Below are positions 16,644-23,769 of a DNA stretch of 64,000 nt, one piece after another. Source of the DNA: Actinomycetota bacterium (GTDB lineage Bacteria > Actinomycetota > Acidimicrobiia > Acidimicrobiales > Ilumatobacteraceae); assembly GCA_030645495.1 (NCBI GenBank), contig JAUSLV010000002.1, forward strand, positions 62,001 through 126,000, in the 5' to 3' direction. The position numbers were made by a program, and so were the translations under genes. Under the pieces are notes generated by a model. It made no database searches. It had not been told where the DNA came from and saw nothing but the letters and a program-made list of their open reading frames with translations. Numbering within the stretch: position 1 is the stretch's first letter; each line of letters begins with the position of its first letter.

Positions 16644-17774
16644 TCAGATGCGGGGGAAGTTGTACAGCTTGCGAGCGTTGTCCTCGGCGATCTTGCGGGC
16701 CACCGAATCCGACACGCCCGACAGCGACTCGGCGAGCATCTTGCGCGTGTGCGGCCAGTTGCTGTCCGAGTGCGGGTAGTCGCTCTCGAACATGATGTTG
16801 TCCTCACCGATCAGGTCGATGTTGCGCAGGCCCGCGTCGTCGTAGATGAAGCAGCCGTAGATGTGATCCTTGAACACCTCACTGGGCTTCTTCGCAGTGT
16901 CCATGCCCGTGTAGTAGCGGTGCCGGTCCCACGTGTAGTCGGCGCGCTCCAGCGAGTAGGGCATCCAGCCGATGCCGCCCTCGGACAGGGCGAACTTCAG
17001 GTTCGGGAACCTCTCGAACAGGCGCGTGTTGACGAGGTCGATCAGCGCCATCTGCGAGTTGAGCCCGAACAGCGCGATGGCCGCGGTGAACGGTGCGCCG
17101 GGGGCGACGGCAGGCGCGCCGCCCGAGCCGAAGTGGAGGGACAGCGGCACCTTGGCCTCGTTGCACACTGCGAAGAGCGGGTCCCAGTGGTCGCTGTGGA
17201 ACGACGGCAGGCCCTGAGCGTGCGGGGCCTCGCAGAACGAGAACGTGCGCGCGCCTTTGGCGATCACACGGTCGGCTTCGGCGACGGTGGCGTCGATGTC
17301 CCAGTAAGGCAGGATCGCCAGCGGGATCTGGCGGCCGGGCATGCCACCACACCACTCGTCGATCGCCCAGTCGTTCCACGCGCTCACGCACGCGACCGCG
17401 AGGTCTTTGTCGGGGGCCCGGAAGAACGTGCCGCCGGCGAAACCCGGGAAGCTGGGGAAGCACAGCTGGGCCTGCACCCCTTCGGTGTCCATGTCCTCCA
17501 GGCGCTCCTTCACGCTGTAGCAGCCGAGGCGCATATCGGTGTAGGCCGTGGGCTCCATGCCGTAGTCCTGGCGGTCCTTGCCGGCGACGGCGTTGAGGCC
17601 GATCGTGGGGTGCGGCACCCCGTCGTACACCCACACGTCGTGGCCCTCGGCGGTGCGCGTGATCTGCGGGCCGCGGTCGACGAACTTCGCCGGCAGGCGG
17701 TCTTTGAACACGTTCGGGGTTTCGATCACGTGGTCGTCGACCGACACGATCTGGACGTCGTCCTGCAACGGCAT
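16644..17774 (-). CDS. Amidohydrolase-2 family protein
   Basis: 376 residues of the metal-dependent amidohydrolase 2 family (decarboxylase/hydrolase TIM barrel). Motifs: SVDDHVIETP near the start, LSLHFGSGG, ALSEGGIGWMPY and MFESDYPHSDSNWP. In mycobacteria and relatives, close paralogues sit in aromatic and steroid pathways, but there is no such neighbour here. The start at 17774 is chosen because AAGGAG lies 7 nt upstream of it; a start 5 codons earlier contains that site inside the gene. Substrate unknown. Confidence 0.88.
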   Translation of the reverse strand: MPLQDDVQIVSVDDHVIETPNVFKDRLPAKFVDRGPQITRTAEGHDVWVYDGVPHPTIGLNAVAGKDRQDYGMEPTAYTDMRLGCYSVKERLEDMDTEGVQAQLCFPSFPGFAGGTFFRAPDKDLAVACVSAWNDWAIDEWCGGMPGRQIPLAILPYWDIDATVAEADRVIAKGARTFSFCEAPHAQGLPSFHSDHWDPLFAVCNEAKVPLSLHFGSGGAPAVAPGAPFTAAIALFGLNSQMALIDLVNTRLFERFPNLKFALSEGGIGWMPYSLERADYTWDRHRYYTGMDTAKKPSEVFKDHIYGCFIYDDAGLRNIDLIGEDNIMFESDYPHSDSNWPHTRKMLAESLSGVSDSVARKIAEDNARKLYNFPRI

Positions 17775-17908
17775 GAGGCTCTCCTTCAACGATGGTGAGG
17801 AAACTGTACCCCCCGGGTCAACCGCACCTCACATCGGAATGTCAGATTCTGCCAGAGATTGTCCGGGCAGTTTCGGCCACAGCGACAGCGCACCGGCCGA
17901 AAACGACG

Positions 17909-17940
17909 AACGCCGCCGGCCCCGAAGGACCGGCGGCGTT
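17909..17940 (-). terminator. Hairpin terminator of cspA
   Basis: AACGCCGCCGG (17909-17919) pairs perfectly with CCGGCGGCGTT (17930-17940). It starts about 14 nt past the cspA stop codon; on the minus strand it is followed by GTCGTTTTCG. Confidence 0.8.
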
Positions 17941-17953
17941 CAACGACACTGCG

Positions 17954-18151
17954 TCAGACGACGCGAACGTTCTGGGCCTCGTCGCCCTTGCGGCCGGGGG
18001 CCACATCGAACTCGACGACGTCGCCCTCGTTGAGCGACTTGTAGCCGGTGCCGGCGATGTTGGTGTGGTGCACGAACACGTCGCTGCCACCCTCGCGGGA
18101 AATGAAGCCGAAGCCCTTTTCGTTGTTGAAGAATTTAACGGTGCCTTGCAT
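17954..18151 (-). CDS. cspA: Cold-shock protein, CspA family
   Basis: 65 residues, single cold-shock domain with RNP1 KGFGFIS and RNP2 VFVHHTNI. It binds single-stranded RNA or DNA and melts RNA structure. Typical actinobacterial length. It is followed by a strong hairpin terminator and stands alone. The 126 bp before it hold no other gene and could be a regulated 5' leader. Confidence 0.96.
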   Translation of the reverse strand: MQGTVKFFNNEKGFGFISREGGSDVFVHHTNIAGTGYKSLNEGDVVEFDVAPGRKGDEAQNVRVV

Positions 18152-18277
18152 GTGTCTCTGCTCTCAATCCGAGCAGCCCTCTTGGCACACCCGAAGTGAA
18201 GACGGTACGGGCAAATTCACCCGTATCCTCCCGCGAAAGCGCGAACATCGGAATGAAATTCGCTGGTCAGTCCGTGC

Positions 18278-18535
18278 TCAGTCCACCCGCAGGCGGCTCA
18301 ACAACAGCTCGCGCTGCGACTCGAATTCGTCGAGCGGCACCTGCTCGTCGCCGAACCGGCGGTGCAGATCGGCCAGTTGGGCCAGCACTTCGTCCTGCGC
18401 ATACTCGGGCTGCGGCTCGCCGTCGACCTCGGGCTGGGCCTGCGGATCGCGGGAGTGACGGCGCTCGCGCTTGGCGGCTGCCTTCTCCTGCTTGGCTTTC
18501 TCCAGCTGACGCTTCTGAACTCGTACGACACTCAT
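18278..18535 (-). CDS. Small basic protein with SHOCT-like C-terminus
   Basis: 85 residues. The first half is a charged helix (VQKRQLEKAKQEKAAAKRER); the last 30 (LADLHRRFGDEQVPLDEFES) look like a SHOCT domain, a short C-terminal oligomerisation motif. The ATG at 18533-18535 has a weak GAGGGG upstream. No function known. It is divergent from the ACT-domain gene, with a strong hairpin between them. Confidence 0.65.
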   Translation of the reverse strand: MSVVRVQKRQLEKAKQEKAAAKRERRHSRDPQAQPEVDGEPQPEYAQDEVLAQLADLHRRFGDEQVPLDEFESQRELLLSRLRVD

Positions 18536-18752
18536 TCGGTGTCCCCTCTGCCCCACAGGGCGCTACACGACCACCTACGCGTCGACGGCACCGTGAGGGT
18601 GCGCCGAGGGCCACAGCAGTTGAAGGCGCAGCATGCGTGGATGATCTGGACGAAACTGCCCGGAACCTCATCCCGGCCGTGCCACTCGCCTGGCGGCTCG
18701 CGATCCGTGCATCAATCCTATCGGCGGCGATGCCCGCAACCGGGTCGCCAGT

Positions 18753-18801
18753 ATTCCCGAGGGTTCCAGCGTGACCCGCCCACGCCGGAACCCTCGGGAA
18801 T
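18753..18801. repeat. Near-perfect 21-bp hairpin between divergent genes
   Basis: ATTCCCGAGGGTTCC (18753-18767) pairs with GGAACCCTCGGGAAT (18787-18801). Inside it, after one A-C mismatch, GCGTG pairs with CACGC around a 7-nt loop. It sits just before the -10-like TAGCGT of the ACT gene. Its position between divergent promoters does not suit a terminator. Confidence 0.85.
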
Positions 18802-18825
18802 GGTTCGGGTCGGTAGCGTGGCCGC

Positions 18826-19341
18826 ATGGTCAGCTTCGTGCTCACGGTGCTCGGCGACGATCGGCCGGGTTTGGTGGATTCGCTCTCGGGCGTGGTGACG
18901 GCCCACGGCGGCAACTGGGAGCGCAGCCAGATGGCCCGCCTCGGCGGCAAGTTCGCCGGCGTGGTGCAGGTCAGCGTGCCCAGCGCATCGGCCACCGAGC
19001 TGCAGGCCGCACTCGCCGCACTCGGCGACGAAGGGCTGCTGCAAGTGCGTGTCGACCTCGCCGGCGCGGCACCCGTCGCCACGGGCACCCGCTTCGTGCT
19101 GTCGTTGGTGGGCACCGACCGACCCGGGCTGGTGCACTCGGTGTCGTCCGCGCTGGCCGAGATCGGCGCCAGCATCGAAGAGCTCGACACCGCCACCAGC
19201 GACGCGCCGATGTCGGGCGGGCCGTTGTTCGAGGCGACGGCTGCCGTGGTGCTGCCCGAGGGCGTGAGCATCGAGTCGGTGCGCGACACGCTGGAGGCGC
19301 TCGCCGACCACTTGATGGTCGACATCGACCTCGTCAGCTGA
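18826..19341 (+). CDS. Tandem ACT-domain protein (GcvR-like)
   Basis: 171 residues with two ACT domains: VLTVLGDDRPGLVDSLSGVV (2-80) and VLSLVGTDRPGLVHSVSSAL (88-170). The repeated DRPGLV motif marks ligand-binding ACT domains as in the glycine-cleavage repressor GcvR. It probably senses an amino acid, but the target is unknown. The ATG lies 6 nt after TAGCGT (18814-18819), so the mRNA is probably leaderless. It ends 29 bp from a convergent small gene, with a hairpin between. Confidence 0.88.
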   Translation: MVSFVLTVLGDDRPGLVDSLSGVVTAHGGNWERSQMARLGGKFAGVVQVSVPSASATELQAALAALGDEGLLQVRVDLAGAAPVATGTRFVLSLVGTDRPGLVHSVSSALAEIGASIEELDTATSDAPMSGGPLFEATAAVVLPEGVSIESVRDTLEALADHLMVDIDLVS

Positions 19342-19347
19342 CAACCC

Positions 19348-19363
19348 GCCCGCGACAGCGGGC
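19348..19363. terminator. Short hairpin between convergent genes
   Basis: GCCCGC (19348-19353) and GCGGGC (19358-19363) around GACA form a compact stem between the convergent ACT gene and the 38-residue gene. No T-run. Confidence 0.5.
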
Positions 19364-19370
19364 CCGACCG

Positions 19371-19487
19371 TCAGGGCATCGTCGAGCCGCTACGGCCGTC
19401 CTTCTTCTCCTTCTTGACGGCGCGCTTCTCTTTCAGCGTTTTGCCGGTCTTCTTGGCGGCGGCCTTCTGCGGGGTCTTCCCTGCCAT
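19371..19487 (-). CDS. 38-residue lysine-rich protein
   Basis: A tiny, very basic protein (starts MAGKTPQKAAAKKTGK, ends GRSGSTMP; about 13 Lys of 38). The ATG at 19485-19487 has a clear AGGAGA site 6 nt upstream. Similar short Lys/Ala peptides occur in many actinobacteria and may bind nucleic acid or ribosomes; this is a guess from composition. Confidence 0.65.
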   Translation of the reverse strand: MAGKTPQKAAAKKTGKTLKEKRAVKKEKKDGRSGSTMP

Positions 19488-19574
19488 GGTGCTCTCCTGT
19501 CGTTCGAGACGGTTCGCGAGATGCGGAGGCTCACCGGTCACCCTAACCCCAATGCGTCGTTAGGCTCGCCGACC

Positions 19575-20411
19575 GTGTCTGCAGCCAGGTCGCTCACCAT
19601 CGCCTCTGTGAACGTCAATGGCTTGCGGGCCGCCGTCACGAACGGGATCGGCGGGTGGGTCGCCCAGCGGCGGCCCGACGTGATCACCATGCAAGAGGTG
19701 CGCGCACCCCATGATTCGGTGCCCGCGTTGGTGTGCGCCGCGGCCGGCGAGGGGTGGCACGTGGCGCACGCGCAGGCTGCCGCGAAGGGCCGCGCCGGCG
19801 TGGCCGTGGCCAGCAGGGTGCCGATCATCACCCACCGCAGCGGCCTGGCCGGCGACGGCGGTGGCACGCTGCCGTACGACGATTCGGGTCGCTGGGTGGA
19901 GGCCGAGGTGGCCACGCCCGACGGCCGCGGGTTGACGGTGGTGTCGTGTTACGTGCACACGGGAGACGCCGATGACGAGGCGCGCATGTGCGAGAAGCTG
20001 TCGTTCCTCGATGCGATGACCGAGCGGATGGAGGCGGTGCGCGCGACGGGTCGACACGTGCTGCTGACCGGCGACCTCAACGTGGGCCACCGCGAGCTGG
20101 ACATCAAGAACTGGAAGGGCAACCGCGGCAAGGCCGGATTCCTGCCCGAGGAGCGCGCCCGCTTCGACCGGTGGTTCGAGCTGGGGTACACCGACATCGG
20201 CCGCCGGTTCGCGGGCGATGTGGCCGGCCCGTACTCGTGGTGGTCGTGGCGTGGCAAGGCGTTCGACATCGACTCGGGATGGCGGATCGACTACCACATC
20301 GCGTCGCCCGAGCTGGCTGCGCTCGCGCAGTCGCACACGGTGGACCGCGCGCCCACGTACGCGGAACGCTGGAGCGACCACGCCCCGGTGGTGGTGCACT
20401 ACCGCTGGTAG
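19575..20411 (+). CDS. xthA: Exodeoxyribonuclease III
   Basis: 278 residues, endonuclease/exonuclease/phosphatase fold. Active-site motifs: SVNVNGLRA, MQEVRAP (metal Glu), LLTGDLNVGH, IDYHIAS and SDHAPVVV. It repairs abasic sites and blocked 3' ends. The GTG at 19575-19577 follows TAGGCT by 8 nt with no ribosome site, pointing to a leaderless start; the frame is open far upstream but that part looks non-coding. Confidence 0.93.
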   Translation: MSAARSLTIASVNVNGLRAAVTNGIGGWVAQRRPDVITMQEVRAPHDSVPALVCAAAGEGWHVAHAQAAAKGRAGVAVASRVPIITHRSGLAGDGGGTLPYDDSGRWVEAEVATPDGRGLTVVSCYVHTGDADDEARMCEKLSFLDAMTERMEAVRATGRHVLLTGDLNVGHRELDIKNWKGNRGKAGFLPEERARFDRWFELGYTDIGRRFAGDVAGPYSWWSWRGKAFDIDSGWRIDYHIASPELAALAQSHTVDRAPTYAERWSDHAPVVVHYRW

Positions 20412-20418
20412 GCGGGGG

Positions 20419-20709
20419 TCAGGTGGTGAGCACCGAGTTCGAGCCACCGTAGGGGTTCGGCACGTGCAGCTCGGCGTCGGGGTCGGCAACGAACGCACCG
20501 TCGGTGGTGACGTACAGGTACTCCCACGAGCGGCCCACGGGCAGCTCGATGGTGACGCTGCGGGTTCCGTTGCTGCGCTTGCGCAGTGGGTGGGCACTGG
20601 GGTCCCACTCGTTGAACTCGCCGACCACCGACACCGCGGTGGACCGGTCGGCCGGCACTGCGAACGTGATCTTGGCGACGTCGGACTTGGGCTTGCTCTT
20701 CCTCAGCAT
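20419..20709 (-). CDS. CBM48/AMPK-type glycogen-binding domain protein
   Basis: 96 residues. Almost the whole chain is an isoamylase-N/CBM48 immunoglobulin-like fold: VSVVGEFNEWDPSAHPLRKR then WEYLYVTTDGAFVADPDAE and PNPYGGSNSVL. Such domains bind alpha-glucans. The start at 20707-20709 has GAGGAGG 5 nt upstream. It is a stand-alone domain, convergent with xthA. Possible role: glycogen-linked regulation; not proven. Confidence 0.85.
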   Translation of the reverse strand: MLRKSKPKSDVAKITFAVPADRSTAVSVVGEFNEWDPSAHPLRKRSNGTRSVTIELPVGRSWEYLYVTTDGAFVADPDAELHVPNPYGGSNSVLTT

Positions 20710-20954
20710 GTGGCCTCCTCTCAGGGGTACCGAAACCACACCACATGCAAGGGCGCGACGCGCGGCACGCACCGAGTGTTCATCTGTCGGTCGCCGACGC
20801 GACTCGCGGCAGTTGCCCGAGGGCAGCTTGGCTCCACCGTGAATGTGACCGTGTGCGGCATCGTCACCGGCCCGCTCGTGGTCATCGGGCTGCTCTTGCT
20901 GTTGGCCGGTGGCACACTCGTGAACGCCCAGCGTTCCGTCGCTACCCTGACGCG

Positions 20955-21824
20955 GTGGCATCACTACAGGCGAACGGCATCACCATCGAGTACGAGGAGC
21001 AGGGTTCGGGAGAGCCGCTGCTGCTGATCATGGGGTTGGGCGGGCAGTTGATCGACTGGCCGCAGGATTTCGTCGACAAGCTGGCAGCGAAGGGGTTCCG
21101 GGTGATCCGTTTCGACAACCGCGACGCGGGCTTGTCCACCGAGTTCACCGGCAAACCGCCCACCACTCGCCAGATGGCCTTCGCCGCGCTCACCGGCCGC
21201 ACGCCTACGGCCGCGTACCGCCTCAGCGACATGGCCACCGACGCGGCCGCGCTGCTCGATGCGCTGAACATCGAGCAGGCCCACGTGGTGGGCATCTCGA
21301 TGGGCGGAATGATCGCGCAGGCGCTCACCATCGATCACCCCGCGAAGGTGCGCTCGCTCACCTCGATCATGTCGATGACAGGCGACCGTCGCCACGGCAA
21401 GCCGAAGGCGTCGCTGCTGGTGAAGGGTGCCCGGCTGCCGGAGAAGACCGCGGCGACGGCCCACCAGGTGGGCGTGGAGATGTGGCGGCTGATCTCCGGC
21501 CCCAGCTTCGACCCGGCGGAGGCCGCGCGCATCACCGATGCGGCCATCGCCCGCAGCTTCCGGCCGGCGGGCAACGGCCGGCAAACAGCGGCGATCCTGG
21601 CCAGCCCCGACCGCACGGCTGCGCTGCAGCAGGTCACCGTGCCCACGCTGGTGGTGCACGGCATGGTCGACCCGCTGGTGCAGCACTCGGGTGGCATCGC
21701 CACGGCGAAGGCCGTGCCGAACTCACGGCTGCTGTTGTTCAACGACATGGGCCACGACATGCCCACGCACCGCCGGCAAGAGATCGTCGATGCCATCGCC
21801 GCGAACGCGGCGCGAGCGAAGTAG
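20955..21824 (+). CDS. Alpha/beta hydrolase
   Basis: 289 residues. Features: oxyanion region LLIMGLGGQLIDWP, nucleophile Ser in GISMGGM, acid near VHGMVDPLV and His in FNDMGHDMP. It resembles the esterase/aclacinomycin methylesterase-like group. The GTG at 20955-20957 follows TACCCT by 6 nt (leaderless pattern). Substrate unknown. Confidence 0.88.
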   Translation: MASLQANGITIEYEEQGSGEPLLLIMGLGGQLIDWPQDFVDKLAAKGFRVIRFDNRDAGLSTEFTGKPPTTRQMAFAALTGRTPTAAYRLSDMATDAAALLDALNIEQAHVVGISMGGMIAQALTIDHPAKVRSLTSIMSMTGDRRHGKPKASLLVKGARLPEKTAATAHQVGVEMWRLISGPSFDPAEAARITDAAIARSFRPAGNGRQTAAILASPDRTAALQQVTVPTLVVHGMVDPLVQHSGGIATAKAVPNSRLLLFNDMGHDMPTHRRQEIVDAIAANAARAK

Positions 21825-21852
21825 CGGCGCGTACTGCGGGCCGCCGCCTGGG

Positions 21853-23694
21853 TCAGTAGAACGTGGTGCGGCGCACCGGCTGGAACAGCTGCACGTGGTG
21901 CCCGCACTGCGGGTCGGCAGGGCATTCGGCACACACCGGGGTGGCCACTTCCGGGCAGCGATGGCGCATCTGGAACAGGAACCAGTCGACCGCACCCATG
22001 GTGCGCCCGCTGCGAGCGGCCAGCCGGGCGACGGCCTCGAACGACGCGGCACGGATCGCCAGCTCGTCGCCCTCGTCGAGCAGTTCACGGGCCAGCACCT
22101 TGCCGGCCAACACGGGGTCGTCGATCGCCACCATGCCGGTGCGCAAGCAACTGCGCTGCACGTGGTAGTCGACGATCGGCGGGGCGTCATCGCCGGCCGC
22201 CCCGGCCGCCCCGGCCGCTGCTTCGGGCAGGAACCCCTCGGGGCGCTGGCGCAGGATCACACCCAACAACGCCGACTTCTTGCGCAGCGGGTCTTCGCGG
22301 TAGCCGCCCACGTGGTCGAGCAGGGTGAGCAACGTGCGCATCGGATACGCGCTCGCGGCTGCCGCGGCCACCAGCTCGGCGGCGGTGATGCCCAGGTGTT
22401 GCAGCGTGGTGCCGTAGGCGACGGCCAGCTCGACGCACAGGTGGGGTTCGGGGAACGGGTCGCGGCCGTCGTCGGCAGCTGCGAGCGCGTGCCACGCGGC
22501 GAGGGTGACCGCTGCCTGGCCGGTGGGCGACATCGCGGTGGCGTCGCTGGCACTCCAACGCATGAACGCGGCCCACAGGTAGTCGCTGCCCTTGCGTTGC
22601 GCACCGTCGATGGTGGCGATCATCGATCGGTCCCAGCGGTTCTGCGCCGAGTACCAGAAGCCGAACTGCTGCAGCGTGGCGGCGACGAACCAGGCGCGGG
22701 CGCCGGGGTCGCCGACGGCGGGGAACAGCGGGCCGGTGAAGTCGAAGCCGTGCAGGTCGTGCAAGCCGGCCACCAGCGCGGCCATCCGATCGATCACCTC
22801 GCTGTTCACGTGCACGCGGGCGTCGGCTGTTGGCAGCGGCGGCGGGCCGGGTTGCCACAGCGCCGTGGGGCCGACTGCAGTCACCATCTCGGCGGCGGCC
22901 GCGTTGCCGCGGTGTGCTGCCACCACCGGATGGTCGCCCAGCAGCAGGCGGGCGATGGTGGTGCCGCAGAACGTGTCGCCCGCGCCGGTGGGGTCGACCA
23001 CGTTCACCGGGTGACCGGGCACGTCGGTGCGATGGTCGCCCTGGTACACGCTCACGCCCGCCGCGCCACGGGTCACGAATCGCAACTGCCCCGGCGACGG
23101 CGCGGCCCCGGCCGCATCGCCGAACAGCAGGTGCTGCTCGTCGGCGTTGCAGAACGACAGGTCGGTGGTGGCCAGCGTGTCGCGCACCAGGTCGGTCTCC
23201 AGCCGGGCTGCCTTGCCATACGTGCTGCCCACGGTGAGGCAGCCGCGCTCGCGTAGGGCGTCCACGAACCGACGCTGCAGGCCGGCGTCCATGAACGGCA
23301 CGCAGTACGCGGTGGCCGGCAGGTCGTCGATCAGGTCGAGCAACGCGGGGGTCATGTCGGGCTCGGCGCCGAGGTGTTCGCGGAACAGCGTGATCGCGCC
23401 GGTGTCGTCGTACGCGATCTCGAAGCGCGGCAGGCCGTCGATCGGCACCACCGGCCCCACCCAATGCAGTAGTCGTTGCGCGGGCAGCAGTTCGGGGGGC
23501 ATCGGGTTGGGCACGGGCGCGAGCATCGTCACCTGCACGCCGGCACGGGCGGCGGCGAGCGCGGTGTACAGGCCCGCACCGCCGGGGGTGGCCACCGGTT
23601 CGCCGTGCACGTGAATGCGATCCAGCGACGCGCCTCCCACCACCAAAAGTCGCGGCGCTCCCGTTGCTCGCACCCACCGCTCGGCCCAACTCAT
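21853..23694 (-). CDS. PfkB kinase fused to an Fe-S HhH-glycosylase-like domain
   Basis: 613 residues. Residues 14-300 are a PfkB/ribokinase-type kinase (VVGGASLDRI, GGAGLYTA, and DPTGAGDTF with catalytic Asp240). Residues about 330-613 are different: a helical domain with KKSALLGVIL (472-481), then VDYHVQRSCLRTG (Asp509) and, near the end, Cys580-x7-Cys588-x2-Cys591-x5-Cys597. The VDxHxxR and four-Cys spacing recall the [4Fe-4S] loop of endonuclease III (C-x6-C-x2-C-x5-C) and its catalytic Lys/Asp. Inferred: nucleoside or nucleotide N-glycosylase plus sugar kinase, for salvage of a modified nucleoside. The ATG follows TAGTGT by 7 nt. Confidence 0.8.
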   Translation of the reverse strand: MSWAERWVRATGAPRLLVVGGASLDRIHVHGEPVATPGGAGLYTALAAARAGVQVTMLAPVPNPMPPELLPAQRLLHWVGPVVPIDGLPRFEIAYDDTGAITLFREHLGAEPDMTPALLDLIDDLPATAYCVPFMDAGLQRRFVDALRERGCLTVGSTYGKAARLETDLVRDTLATTDLSFCNADEQHLLFGDAAGAAPSPGQLRFVTRGAAGVSVYQGDHRTDVPGHPVNVVDPTGAGDTFCGTTIARLLLGDHPVVAAHRGNAAAAEMVTAVGPTALWQPGPPPLPTADARVHVNSEVIDRMAALVAGLHDLHGFDFTGPLFPAVGDPGARAWFVAATLQQFGFWYSAQNRWDRSMIATIDGAQRKGSDYLWAAFMRWSASDATAMSPTGQAAVTLAAWHALAAADDGRDPFPEPHLCVELAVAYGTTLQHLGITAAELVAAAAASAYPMRTLLTLLDHVGGYREDPLRKKSALLGVILRQRPEGFLPEAAAGAAGAAGDDAPPIVDYHVQRSCLRTGMVAIDDPVLAGKVLARELLDEGDELAIRAASFEAVARLAARSGRTMGAVDWFLFQMRHRCPEVATPVCAECPADPQCGHHVQLFQPVRRTTFY

Positions 23695-23769
23695 GCACTC
23701 GACACTAACGACGTGCGGGCGGGCGAGGGCAGGAGCAGCCACACCGCCAAGGGTGGTGCTGTCGCGCTG

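Noticed and set aside
20841-21027. Possible short membrane ORF (VNVTVCGIVTGPLVVIGLLL) before the hydrolase
   Set aside because: It overlaps the well-supported hydrolase start in another frame and lacks a ribosome site; its helix alone is not enough.
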